Positions 45,848 to 56,429 of a stretch of DNA of 64,000 nt are shown in pieces (position 1 is the stretch's first letter; each line of letters begins with the position of its first letter). The notes below the pieces were generated by a model. The model did not search any database. It was not told the DNA's origin and worked only from the letters and a program-made list of their open reading frames with translations. This stretch comes from Haematobia irritans (lineage: Eukaryota; Arthropoda; Insecta; Diptera; Muscidae). The stretch spans positions 58,718,066 to 58,782,065 of the forward strand of contig NC_134400.1 of assembly GCF_050003625.1 (NCBI RefSeq), written 5' to 3'. A program made the translations under genes and the position numbers.

Positions 45848-46166
45848 ATTAGTGGCAGCGTGATTAATTTTCAGGCTCACTTAGACTACTCAGTCCATTG
45901 TGATACCACATTAACTAAAAGTATCTATTACATATGGGCATTTCTAGTTTTAACCGCTAAACCTCGATTATTTTTCTTTGTTGAACCAACCAAGTTGTTC
46001 CAAAACATTAGCAGACTGCTTAAGTTAACGTTTTCCAGGTCCGCCAGTAATCTAAAGCTATATGCCCCTAAAATTCGCTTACGCCTTACACAGAATGCAG
46101 GACACTCACACAAGAGGTGCTTAATTGATTCCTTTTCCTCCGCATCATTACAGCTCATACATATTG
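45848..46166 (-). pseudogene. LINE 3' end, copy 2
   Basis: Minus frame MSCNDAEEKESIKHLLCECP AFCVRRKRILGAYS, the same family as the copy at 44626-45330 but shorter. The RNase H part is missing. The left end at 'gattagtggcagcgtg' corresponds to the LINE tail. Further short pieces are at 56599-56757 and 59493-59660. Confidence 0.78.
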
Positions 46167-46667
46167 AGATTAGTTAAATAATTTGTGTGGATTTATAACG
46201 CAAACACGGATCATATTTTTGTTCCAAAAAGGACCAAAAGAGTAGCAGATTAAGTGCCCAAGGAAAAATAAAATGTTAATTTTGCAGTAACCTTTAAGCA
46301 AATACACAGACACACATATAGTATGTATACTTGAACGTGAATTATGAATGTGAAATAAAATATGTATTGAATAAATGTAAATACTATATTCGTTTGATAT
46401 GTGAAGTGTGTTTGTTAGATTTCTATTGTATTTTTTTTCAATAACAAAATTATTTTTCTAAAATAAGTATCGGAATTATTTTAGAAAACAATATATTTAG
46501 GAAATAAGAACAACTTATAATATAAAGGTGAATAAACTATAGGTAGCCATCATACGAATCGGTAATGTGGTTAAGTTAATTTTTACTACAAAATTTTTTT
46601 TCAATACAAATTTTTTTCCTAGTAAATTTCGTAGTAAGATTTTTATATTGCCTATGTATTTTTATAA
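46167..46667. repeat. AT-rich block, inverted partner of parts of 55.6-57.9 kb
   Basis: 46240-46560 is inverted-similar to the pieces flanking element G in the 55-60 kb duplication (gtgcccaaggaaaaataaaatg, aataagtatcggaattatttt, ccatcatacgaatcgg). It lacks element G and so gives the empty site ggttactgcaaaattaac (inverse). No coding content. Confidence 0.6.
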
Positions 46668-46771
46668 TAAAGGGTGGTTAAAATTTCAAGGGCCGATATT
46701 GATTTTGAATAAAACACAAACTATTTAGGAAATTATTGTAATTTTATTTTATTATGATATATTGGTATTAC

Positions 46772-47451
46772 TCAATTATGTATGGAACAAAATATCGGCC
46801 AAATGGGCGCCGCGACCTCGGTGGTCCGATGGTCCAAATTTTCGATGACGCTGAGGCATAATGGAGGTTCTATACCGTTAATGTGCATAATTATCTCATC
46901 CCTTAGCACTTGAATTGTTGCTGGCTTACCGACGTACACCTTTTCTTTAAAATAACCCCAAAGAAAAAAGTCCAACGGTGTCAAATCACATGATCTTGGC
47001 GGCCAATTGACATCTCCATTACGTGAGATAACACGGCCATTGAATTTGTTGTTTCGTTAGCTGTGTGGCAAGTGGCACCGTCCTGCTGAAACCACATATC
47101 GGCCACATCCATATCTTCCAATTCGGGCCATAAAAAGTTCGTTATCATCTCACGATAGCGAACACAATTCACAGTAACTGCCTGACCGGCCTCTTTTTGG
47201 GAAAAATACGGCCCGATGATGCCGCCAGCCCACAAACCGCACCAAACAGTCACTCTTTGTGGGTGCATTGGTTTTTTGACAATCACTCTTGGATTCTCAT
47301 TCGCCCAAATGCGGCAATTCTGTTTATTGACGAATCCACTGAGGTGAAAATGTGCCTCATCACTGAAGATGATTTTGTTCGAAAATTGATCATCCACTGT
47401 TGCCATTTCTTGGAACCATTTAACACGTTGTTGGATTGTGTATCTCTCCAT
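46772..47451 (-). pseudogene. DD41D transposase, copy 1, HTH deleted and frameshifted
   Basis: The start MERYTIQQRVKW is followed immediately by FQEMATVDDQFSNKIIFSDE: about 100 residues with the helix-turn-helix domains are missing. The catalytic D is in FSDEAHFHL and the second in WFQQDGATCH. After a frameshift near 47010 the third is in TPLDFFLWGY. The spacing in the sister copy gives DD41D. The C-terminus is damaged (HRTTEVAAPIW). It cannot bind TIRs. Confidence 0.88.
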
Positions 47452-49610
47452 GGCACTATGGGGACAATGACCGGATTCTGCGGCAAAAAGTCAAATTTTT
47501 CATAGTGGAATTTGAAAAAATTGATAACGGAAATTTGTTGCAGACATCCCAGAAGGCCACAATACAAAATATGAGAAACATATGGCAACTCGTTCTTTAT
47601 AAAACAATCTGGCAAAATTGTTTTTTTTTCTTCTGTTTACTTTCTGAGAGGTTAGCTGAAAAAAAACACGTTGCAGAAAATTTGTTACAAAACAAAATCT
47701 ATTAATCGAATTCACATTATAAAAAATGGAAAGTATTACTACAGGTATGTATAATTATATAAAAAGTGTTCAAATTCCGTGTGTATTTCTTGTAAAAAAA
47801 TTGTTGTGTTAAACTGAGAAGTTTTTGTGTTGTAATTTTCAAGTAATATTTGTGTTCTATGGAATATTACTTCCTGTATTCACGTGTATTCACTGACATA
47901 TTGGTATGGGAAGAAAGGTTATTGTGTGTACTTTCATGTGGTTAAAATTTTAATTACGGCAGCATACGGCTTATAATGAAAAAAATTAATTTCACATTGT
48001 TTAAAAGTAAAAAATTTGGAAATCGTAAAATTTTGGCTTGAAAACGGTCGGAATCCTTCTAGTGTCGTTAACTGGATATATTCCAAGTTCTCGAGGAGTG
48101 CAGAACAATCTTGCATGGCATCAATAATTAAGAAAATTTATAATACTTGTGCCCGAGCCAAACAAAAATTTAAAAAACACTCGAATAATGGAAAAAAAAT
48201 GAAACGAAAGGGGTCTTTGTGGTTGTCGAAGGTTATAGAATTAAGTATAGTTGAGGATGATTTTTGTCGCACTATTGGTCGTCCCCACGTTGAATATAGC
48301 AAAGGCAGTGATCGTCTAAAACGTAAACTTGTGTCTAAAGTATCATCATCGCAGGGCCATAATACCAAATTATTACTTCATGCTGCAACTATATCAGCAC
48401 ATGCTTCAAAAGATAATGATCTGAATTATGTTTTAAGAGAAGTTACAACAACCCCAGGTAGACCCAGTAAAATAAGGAAATTAATTACTTCTGATTATAA
48501 ATTGCCCGTTCCACTATCTACTGAAGAAGCTTTTGCATTCTTCATAGAAAATAACTTCACAAGAAAACAGTATAATAGTATCAGAGAAATGTGCAAATCT
48601 CGAAATTGTGATATATACCCCTGTTATAAAAAACTACAAGAATATAAAATTCAATGTCGACCCCAGGGACTTGTTGCTACAGCATCATCTGCCCAGCTTC
48701 CACTACAAACTTTGCTTGATCATACAGCGATGCGAATTTTACTACTTCAAGAAAATGTATTGGAACAAATGGTGGAAATTAATAGAGTTACTCTTGTTCT
48801 TAGCTACGGTTTTGATGGATCTACAGGACATAGTCTATATAAACAAAATTTGAGCTGCAACGCTACAGAAACTTTTGATACATCTCTTTTTGTCACATCA
48901 GTTATAACTCTTAAATTGTATGATCCGCAAAATAAATTATTTGGTTTAATCGAGCTTCCCAATCTTGCCGTTTTTGTCGACCCCTAAAAATTGAATTCGC
49001 GAAGGAAACACAAGAGCATATTTTAAAAGAAAACAAAAACTTGACAGATCAGATATCACATTTAAGAAACTATTGTTACAACATGCCTAGTGGAAGAAAA
49101 ATTTCTGTCAGTTACAAGATGCATATGACCCTCATCGATGGAAAAGTATTAAATGTGCTAACTGGGACCAAGTCTTCACAAACATGTCCCATATGTGGCT
49201 GCAATCCTCGTCAGTTTCTGTCAAATAAAGATTTAAACTCATCGCTATTTAATCCAAAGCAAAGTAGTTTAAATTACGAAATTAGTCCCTTGTATGCTTG
49301 GATTCGATGTTTTGAATTTATTGTTCATCTTTCTTATAAACTTCCGATCAAAAAATGGCAAATTCGGAAATCTGACGAAAAATGTTTAGTGCAAGAGAGA
49401 AAACGGCAAATTCAAGAATTATTTTCGCAGAAACTGGGTCTGCACGTTGATAAACCAAAATGTAATGGAAGCGGATCAACTAACGATGGAAAAACAGCAC
49501 GAAAAGCTTTCTCAAGCGAAGATATGTTAGCCTCTATCACGGACGTCGATGCAGATTTTGTTAAACATTTACACATGATACTCATAACAATATCTAGTGA
49601 ATTTGAAATA

Positions 49611-50544
49611 AAGGGTGATTCTTTTGAGGTTAGGATTTTCATGCATTAGTATTTGACCGATCACGTGGGATTTCAGACATGGTGTCAAAGAGAAAGATGC
49701 TCAGTATGCTTTGACATTTCATCATGAATAGACTTACTAACGAGCAACGCTTGCAAATCATTGAATTTTATTACCTAGAAAAGTTGGCAGAAAATCGGCT
49801 TTTTTATCGACAAATTTTGTTCAGCGATGAGGCTCATTTCTGGTTGAATGGCTACGTAAATAAGCAAAATTGCCGCATTTGGAGTGAAGAGCAACCAGAA
49901 GCCGTTCAAGAACTGCCCATGCATCCCGAAAAATGCACTGTTTGGTGTGGTTTGTACGCTGGTGGAATCATTGGACCGTATTTTTTCAAAGATGCTGTTG
50001 GACGCAACGTTACGGTGAATGGCGATCGCTATCGTTCGATGCTAACAAACTTTTTGTTGCCAAAAATGGAAGAACTGAACTTGGTTGACATGTGGTTTCA
50101 ACAAGATGGCGCTACATGCCACACAGCTCGCGATTCTATGGCCATTTTGAGGGAAAACTTCGGAGAACAATTCATCTCAAGAAATGGACCGGTAAGTTGG
50201 CCACCAAGATCATGCGATTTGACGCCTTTAGACTATTTTTTGTGGGGCTACGTCAAGTCTAAAGTCTACAGAAATAAGCCAGCAACTATTCCAGCTTTGG
50301 AAGACAACATTTCCGAAGAAATTCGGGCTATTCCGGCCGAAATGCTCGAAAAAGTTGCCCAAAATTGGACTTTCCGAATGGACCACCTAAGACGCAGCCG
50401 CGGTCAACATTTAAATGAAATTATCTTCAAAAAGTAAATGTCATGGACCAATCTAACGTTTCAAATAAAGAACCGATGAGATTTTGCAAATTTTATGCGT
50501 TTTTTTTCAAAAAAAAGTTATCAAGCTCTTAACAAATCACCCTT
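49611..50544 (+). mobile_element. DD41D element, copy 2, inside Transib
   Basis: Ends AAGGGTGATTCTTTTGAGG and TTAACAAATCACCCTT with TA at 49609-49610 and 50545-50546. At 934 bp it is shorter than a full element, due to an internal deletion. It interrupts the Transib frame after SSEFEI. Confidence 0.92.
49724..50437 (+). CDS. DD41D transposase, open but HTH-deleted (237 aa)
   Basis: The uninterrupted frame starts MNRLTNEQRLQIIEFYYLEK and jumps straight to RQILFSDEAHFWLNGYVNKQ. The usual roughly 100-residue DNA-binding HTH pair is deleted. All three catalytic acids are intact: FSDEAHF, WFQQDGATCHTA and CDLTPLDYFLWGY, with 41 residues between the last two. The C-terminus HLNEIIFKK is complete. 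About 340 residues would be normal. It could be translated, but without TIR binding it should be inactive or a dominant inhibitor. Confidence 0.9.
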   Translation: MNRLTNEQRLQIIEFYYLEKLAENRLFYRQILFSDEAHFWLNGYVNKQNCRIWSEEQPEAVQELPMHPEKCTVWCGLYAGGIIGPYFFKDAVGRNVTVNGDRYRSMLTNFLLPKMEELNLVDMWFQQDGATCHTARDSMAILRENFGEQFISRNGPVSWPPRSCDLTPLDYFLWGYVKSKVYRNKPATIPALEDNISEEIRAIPAEMLEKVAQNWTFRMDHLRRSRGQHLNEIIFKK

Positions 50545-51042
50545 TAGATAGTGAGAAATTGAAAATCTACTGTTTAAAAACTGCAGAAATATACTTTCGC
50601 TACTATGATTGGTATCCCATGTCAGCAACTTTGCACAAAATTTTGGCGCATTCTTCACAAATAGCAGGTGCATCATGTGTACCCATTGGCTGTTTGGGAG
50701 AAAATGCATCCGAATAATTTAAAATGAAAAAAAAAAAATGTTTTTCTATTGGTAATATAAAAGGAAACATATTAGCGGTTACAGTGGGCGTGTCAGTGGG
50801 CGGATAGATCTGAAAATTTATATGAGCTCTTCCGACGTCATACACATCATGTATTCCAAATTTGAAAGCTCTAGCTACATTTTTGGAATTTATGCCTCAG
50901 AAATCGGTCATTGGCCCCATAGTGCATGGTTCAAATTGAGTAAGTCTGAAATGGAGAAATGTCAAATAAAATTCGGAAAAAAACTTGGCGTTTAAGTGTG
51001 GTTCACATTCAACATCGGCCCTTACAATTTAACCACCCTTTA

Positions 51043-51338
51043 CAATAAACGATGAATTAGCTACTCTGTTGGAATATTTTTTTAAAGAAAAATCCTTCAA
51101 ATTTCGTGAAATTTAGTGAACTAAAAATTATTTACTGACATTTTACAAATCTGCCTTTAGCTAAGTTAATTTTCCTTATGGTTACGAAAAATGAACTATA
51201 TTAGAGTAATTTTTTTGAACTATGTTGAAGTTAAAATGGTTATTAAATTCACAAGACATTTTTTTCTGTCTATATATATGATATACCAAATTTACTGAGA
51301 GTATTATAACACAAGAAATAGAAATAATGTGGTTAAAA
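51043..51338. other. AT-rich spacer with element S-like words
   Basis: Contains 'acgaaaaatgaactata' and 'ttgaactatgttgaag', resembling element S and the block at 54780-54900. No gene. Confidence 0.35.
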
Positions 51339-52554
51339 AAGGGTGATACGGTCAAAATTTTGTCAATATAAACTTGACGTATTTCTTTCAATTTTGCATT
51401 TAAAAAACCTGAACACCCCTCATTTTGAAGGTGTGTGTGTGTAGAATGTTGCTCCTATTTTGATTTTGGAATTCACTTTTCAGTTGTCAAAATGCGGTCC
51501 AAGCAAGAAGAGCAGCGTATCAAAATTTTGCTCGCGCATCGCGAAAATCCGAGCTACTCGCACGCAAAGCAAAATCGCTAAAAGTTGCCAAATCAACCGT
51601 TACAAATGTAATTAAAGTGTTTGGGGAACGTTTGTCGACAGCCAGGAAGTCTGGATCGGGGGGAAATCGAAAACCGGAAGCCGCTAGGACGACAAAGAGA
51701 GTTGCCGGTAGTTTCAAGCGAAACCCTAACCTCTCTCTCCGAGATGCCGCAAATAAGCTGGGTGTATCGTCTACAACCGTGCATCGAGCCAAAAAACGAG
51801 CCGGACTATCGACTTACAAGAAGGTAGTGACTCCAAATCGCGATGATAAACAAAATACGACGGTCAAAGCGCGATTCCGGAGGCTGTACACGACGATGCT
51901 GACGAAGTTTGACTGCGTGGTAATGGACGACGAAACCTACGTCAAAGCCGACTACAAGCAGCTTCCGGGACAGGAGTTTTATACGGCAAAAGGAAGGGGA
52001 AAGGTAGCATGTATTTTCAAGCACATAAAACTGTCAAAGTTCGCAAAGAAATATCTGGTTTGGCAAACCATCTGTACCTGTGGCTTGAAAAGCAGCATTT
52101 TCATAGATTCCGGGACTGTCAACAAAGAAATTTACGTGAAAGAGTGTTTGAATAAACGTCTGCTGCTTTTCCTGAAGAAGCACGGTTGTTCCGTACTGTT
52201 TTGGACGGATTTGGCATCTTGCCATTGCGGTAAAAAGGCCATGGAGTGGTACGCCGCCAACAACGTGCAGGTGGTTCCCAAGGACAAGAAACCTCCCAAC
52301 AAGCCAGAGCTCCGCCCAATTGAGAAATACTGGGCTATTGTCAAGCGGAACCTAAAGAAGACCAAAACATGTATATACGGCTGTAAGTTCGGCCAGGCCG
52401 AAGCTTATGTACCCTCCACCATGGATTGCGTTGAAACTTCTACTGAAGACTGTCATCCACAATCGAATTACTTGGGTTGCGGTAACACTTGCCGATGGCA
52501 AGGTATCTTAAAACTTCCTAACACCGTCTTCTAAATTACAAGGTAGTCCATACA

Positions 52555-52850
52555 TACACACAAAAAAAAATTTTTCTGATTCAATCACGAAATTAATTGA
52601 TCCAATTAATTTTTTAATTGAAATGTCTTCAATCACAGAAATAATAGTATCAATTAAAAAATTAATTGAAGGTCAGTTAAAAACTTAATTGATTCAATTA
52701 AAAAATTAATTGATACTATTAAATTTTGTGATTGATTTTTGTTTCAATTAAAAAAATTGTTGATTCAATTAAATTTTTAATTGAATATTTCTTAAAACTC
52801 AATTAAAATTTTAATTGGAAAAATTTTCGTGAACTTTTTTTCTGTGTAGT
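52555..52850. repeat. Palindromic AATTAATT MITE, copy 2
   Basis: Inverted copy of 39048-39330, with the same terminal ACACAAAAAAAAATTTTTCTG and TTTTTTTCTGTGT. The interior is a chain of CAATTAAAAAATTAATTG palindromes. Confidence 0.72.
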
Positions 52851-52899
52851 ATATATTAAACTAAAAAAGGCCGATTAAATACGTATATAATTAAGTTTA

Positions 52900-53180
52900 G
52901 AGTTTCTATAGAAGTAAAATTTAGAAAAAATTTTCTATAGAAATAAAATATGGAAAAAATTCTATAGAAATAAAATTTGGAAAAAAATTCTATAGAAATA
53001 AAATTTTGACAAAATTTTCTATAGAAATAAATTTTTGACAAAGTTTTCTATAGAAATAAAATTTTTACAAAATTCTCTATAGAAATAAAATTTTGACAAA
53101 ATTTTCTATAGAAATAAAATTTTGATAAAATTTTCTATAGAAATAACATTTTGACAATGTTTTCCATAAAACTAAAATTT
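52900..53180. repeat. 28-bp class minisatellite (TTCTATAGAA core)
   Basis: About nine imperfect units of AAAATTTTCTATAGAAATAA plus ATTTTGAC. The core TTTCTATAGAAA is palindromic. The same unit occurs, inverted, inside the hAT MITEs at about 2570-2760, 3095-3140 and 10340-10500. Confidence 0.8.
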
Positions 53181-54526
53181 TGGTAGATTGTTTTTGGCTC
53201 GAGTGGCAACCATGAATATGAACCGATATGGACCAATTTTTATGTGACTGGGGATCGGCTATATATAACTATAGACCGTTATGGACCAATTTTGGCATGG
53301 ATCGGATCGAATTTTGCTCCTCCAAGAGGCTCCGGAGATCAAATCTGGGGAACGGTTTATATGTGGGCTATATATAATTATAGACCGATATGGACCAATT
53401 CTTGTGTGTTTGTTAGAGACCACATTCTAACACCATGTTCCAAATTTCAACCGTATCTGACGAATTTTGCTCCTCCAAGAGGCTCCGGAGGACAAATCTG
53501 GGAATCGATTTATATGGGGGCTATATACAATTATGGACCAATATGGACCAATGTTTGCATGGTCATTAGAGAACATATACCAACACCATGTACCAAATTT
53601 CAGCCGGATCGGATGAAATTTTCGTTTCTTAGAGGCTCCGCAAGCCAAATCGGGGGATCGGTTTATATGGGGGCTATATATAATTATGGACCGATATGGA
53701 CCAATTTTTGCATGGTCATTAGAGAACATATACCAATACCATGTACCAAATTTTAGCCGAATCGGATGAAATTTGCTTCTCTTAGAGGCTCCACAACCAA
53801 AATCGGGGGATCGGTTTATATGGGGGCTATATGTAATTATGGACCGATATGGTCCAATTTTTGCATGGTTGTTAGAGACCATATACTAACACCATGTACC
53901 AAATTTCAGCCGGATCGGATGAAATTTGCTTCTCTTAGAGCGATCGCAAGCCAAATTTTGGGGTCCGTTTATATGGGGGCTATACGTAAAAGTGGACCGA
54001 TATGGCCCATTTGCAATACCATCCGACCTACATCTATAACAACTACTTGTGCCAAGTTTCAAGTCGATAGCTTGTTTCGTTCGGAGGTTAGCGTGATTTC
54101 AACAGACGGACGGACGGACGGGCATGCTCAGATCGACTCAGAATTTCACCACGACCCAGAATATATATACTTTATGGGGTCTTAGAGCAATATTTCGATG
54201 TGTTACAAACGGAATGACAAAGTGAATATACCTCCCATCCTATGGTGTAGGGTATAAAAACTGCTAAGGACGAGCAGCAGTTCAAAGCAAACTGGCTTTC
54301 TGCGGCGAAGAAGGTGGACAAGGTGGCTGTACAAAATCTGATGGCAGGTGTCAAGCGTGAGGCCCGGCAATTCGGATTTGGAAAAGCGAAAGCCTAACTG
54401 AATATTTTTCCTGAATTTGATACTAATTGAACTTGAAAAAGAAATTTAATTTGATTTTTTAAATAAACGATTTCACCGATTTACACGCGTTTTCCCTTGA
54501 CCAAATTTTGACCGTATCACCCTTTA

Positions 54527-54976
54527 TTAAGATGAAAATTTGGTTTGATTTTGTTCTCATTTAGCCAAATTCTGTTTATTGTCTGCGTTTCAAAAATTAG
54601 TAAAACTCAACCATTTTAATCGGTTGTCAAATTTGATCTATAAAATAGAGCAGCGTATAATATAGCTCTTCAGTCCGGCTAGTCTTTCCTTTTTTGTTTT
54701 TTTTTGCTGATTTTAGTTTTAATAAGATTACATAATTAGTCTCTAATTTTAGTACACACAAATAAAATTAACTATTATTTACGAAAAATGAACTAAACCA
54801 TAATAAGAATAACCATGGTTTGGCGCCAAAGGTAAGTTCATGATTTTCTTATGAATTGGTTCATGTATTGCATCGTATTTTAGTTCATTTTTACTACGCT
54901 GTGGGATAAATGTACTCTCACTTTCATTCTAAATATCCCTGTTATTCGGAAAACTTAAAAATTTTTTGGGAAGTTC
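54527..54976. other. AT-rich spacer with element S-like block
   Basis: 54780-54900 carries paired words AAAATGAACTAAA and TTTAGTTCATTTTT in inverted order, like element S. No gene. Confidence 0.4.
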
Positions 54977-55857
54977 ATATTAAAAATTGGTTTCAAATAA
55001 ACTAATTGTCAGTATACTTATCAACAAAGTAGAGAAATTATGGAATCAAAGGTACAACAAAACTGCACGCACAGAAAAAACATGTTTGCCGCATCCATTT
55101 AATGCTTATATAGAGCATGTAATTGTCGCGAAAACCATATATTTTGTCTTTGTAAAAATAATTTTCTAGCAGAGAAAAAAGTATGCTGGCGATAAGCATT
55201 TAACTGGTTCTCAAATGCCGCAAACATGTCTAAATGATCGGGAAAATCATGTACCTGACCATAAAGACCTTATAGAAAATTGGCTTTTATTATAAGAAGA
55301 CAATAGAGAATTCTCAATTGAACTCCACTTAGATAGCTCCTATATATCTTTCGCTCGATTTACACTCACATGACCACAGAAACAATAGGTACTACTCCGA
55401 GGGAGTAGTATTAATATTATAGCTATCCATGCCAAATTTGAAATCGGCTAAGATTTAGCTCCAATATATCTTTCGCACGATAAAGAGGCCAGAGTTTCGG
55501 CATTATTTGCTTCAAAATGTGCTTACAGAGTGTATGCCAAATTTCGTTGAAATCTGTTCAGATTAGACATAGTTCCCATATATATGTTTTGCCATATTTA
55601 AATTAATAGGTCCACCGGGGGTGGACCTTTGTCGTTTCCTAAATATATTGTTTTCTAAAATAATTCCGATACTTATTTTAGAAAAATAATTTTTTTATTG
55701 AAAAAATACAATAGAAATCTAACAAACACACTTCACATATCAAACCAATATAGTATTTACATTTATTCAATACATATTTTATTTCACATACATAATTCAC
55801 GTTCAAATATACATACTATATGTGTGTCTGTGTATTTGCTTAAAGGTTACTGCAAAT

Positions 55858-56429
55858 TAGAGGTGTGCACGTGAGTAATAGTTTACTCACGCTCGCGCAC
55901 ACTTACGACAGAAAAATCAAACTCACGCACACTCACGCACGATATTTTTTGGTAGGACTCACGCTCACGCACACTCACGAAAAGAAAATTTGTATTCACG
56001 CACACTCACGCACGAAAATGTCGTGACTCACAAAACATACCGTGACTCACGAAAAATACCGTGAATCACGAAAAATATCGTGACTCACAAATAATTTTAT
56101 AATTAATTTACCTTACCGAAGTGTCTGAAAACATGAGCATTATTAAAATCGAGAGTGTTATTAAACTCTTAACATCTCAGGTGTCACTAAAATTGTAATT
56201 GAATTTAACTCTTAAGCGTTTTATGTTGGTGAGCAGGAATATTGTCGTGAGTGTAATTCGTTACTCACGCACACTCACGAAGATATTATTTTCGTGACTC
56301 ACGCTCACGCACGACATTTTGGTTTGTTAATCACACTCACGCACACTCACGCTTTTGTCATGAGCGTGACGCACGAATCACGAAAATTTTCGTGAGTCAC
56401 GACAATTTCGTGTCACTTGCACACTTCTA
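55858..56429. mobile_element. Element G, hAT MITE, copy 2
   Basis: Begins TAGAGGTGTGCACGTGA and ends ACTTGCACACTTCTA. The perfect 8-bp duplication CTGCAAAT lies at 55850-55857 and 56430-56437. The interior is an array of CGTGA/TCACG words. The empty site is preserved (inverted) at about 46285. Confidence 0.92.

Larger units (their letters stand above)
47980..50717 (+). pseudogene. Transib transposase, RAG1-core homologue, broken
   Basis: Frame 1 (47980-48987): VVNWIYSKFSRSAEQSC, GRPHVEYSKGSDRLKRKL, and the first catalytic Asp in LSYGFDGSTGHSLYKQ. A frameshift in a T run near 48970 gives a TAA. The reading resumes as CRPLKIEFAKETQEH, the second Asp in MTLIDGKVLN with CPICG, and GSGSTNDGKTARKAF. 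The DD41D insertion follows. After it come MSATLHKILAHSSQIAG (histidines as in the RAG1 zinc region) and LGENASE with the catalytic Glu, then a premature stop. The initiator Met is not identified. Confidence 0.9.
47454..50924 (+). mobile_element. Transib transposon (RAG1-like), with complete ends
   Basis: Left end CACTATGGGGACAATGACCG, right end inverse CACTATGGGGCCAATGACCG. The perfect 5-bp duplication CATGG lies at 47449-47453 and 50925-50929. The CACWATG-like start matches Transib termini and resembles the heptamer of V(D)J recombination signals. The 5-bp duplication is the Transib and RAG signature. A DD41D element (49611-50544) is nested inside its transposase gene. Confidence 0.93.
46670..51040 (-). 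mobile_element. DD41D element, copy 1, host of Transib
   Basis: Ends AAGGGTGGTTAAAATTTC and GAAATTGTAAGGG-type inverse (right end ACAATTTAACCACCCTT), with TA at 46668-46669 and 51041-51042. GGCCGAT words sit inside both ends. Without Transib it is about 0.9 kb, so it is internally deleted. Transib is inserted exactly at the transposase start codon. Confidence 0.9.
52367..54256 (-). mobile_element. Helentron/DINE-like family B in DD37E copy 2
   Basis: Inverse orientation: ACATGTATATACGG and hairpin TTCGGCCAGGCCGAA at the left, tandem units (tatggaccaatttttgcatgg...ggatcggtttatatggggg) at 53210-53960, a CGGACGGACGGACG tract, and GTAGGGTATA at the right. Compared with DD37E copy 1 (near 24845) the insertion falls in an AAAAC/GTTTT tract between two Ts, without duplication. 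It carries two extra blocks: a palindromic MITE (52555-52850) and a minisatellite (52900-53180). Confidence 0.8.
51492..54397 (+). pseudogene. DD37E transposase, copy 2
   Basis: Begins MRSKQEEQRIKILLAHRENP. A 4-bp deletion after CACGCAAAGC (near 51567) shifts the frame to a stop. The main frame reopens from 51617 with VAGSFKRNPNLSLRDAAN, VVMDDETYVKAD, SSIFIDSGTVNKEIYVKE (the part missing in copy 1), VLFWTDLASCHCG and PELRPIEKYW. It is then cut by the Helentron-like B. The last 45 codons (KDEQQFKAN...FGFGKAKA) lie at 54260-54397. Lesions differ from those of copy 1. Confidence 0.9.
51339..54524 (+). mobile_element. DD37E element, copy 2, split by Helentron-like B
   Basis: Ends AAGGGTGATACGGTC / GACCGTATCACCCTT. 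TA follows at 54525-54526; the left duplication is eroded to AA. It is oriented opposite to copy 1. The coding part is interrupted at 52367-54256 by a Helentron-like B element, for which copy 1 provides the empty site. Confidence 0.92.

Noticed and set aside
52116..54397. Continuous frame 51617-52534 as an intact transposase
   Set aside because: The last part (after KKTKT) is translated Helentron-like DNA; comparison with copy 1 shows the real C-terminus at 54260-54397 and an upstream frameshift.
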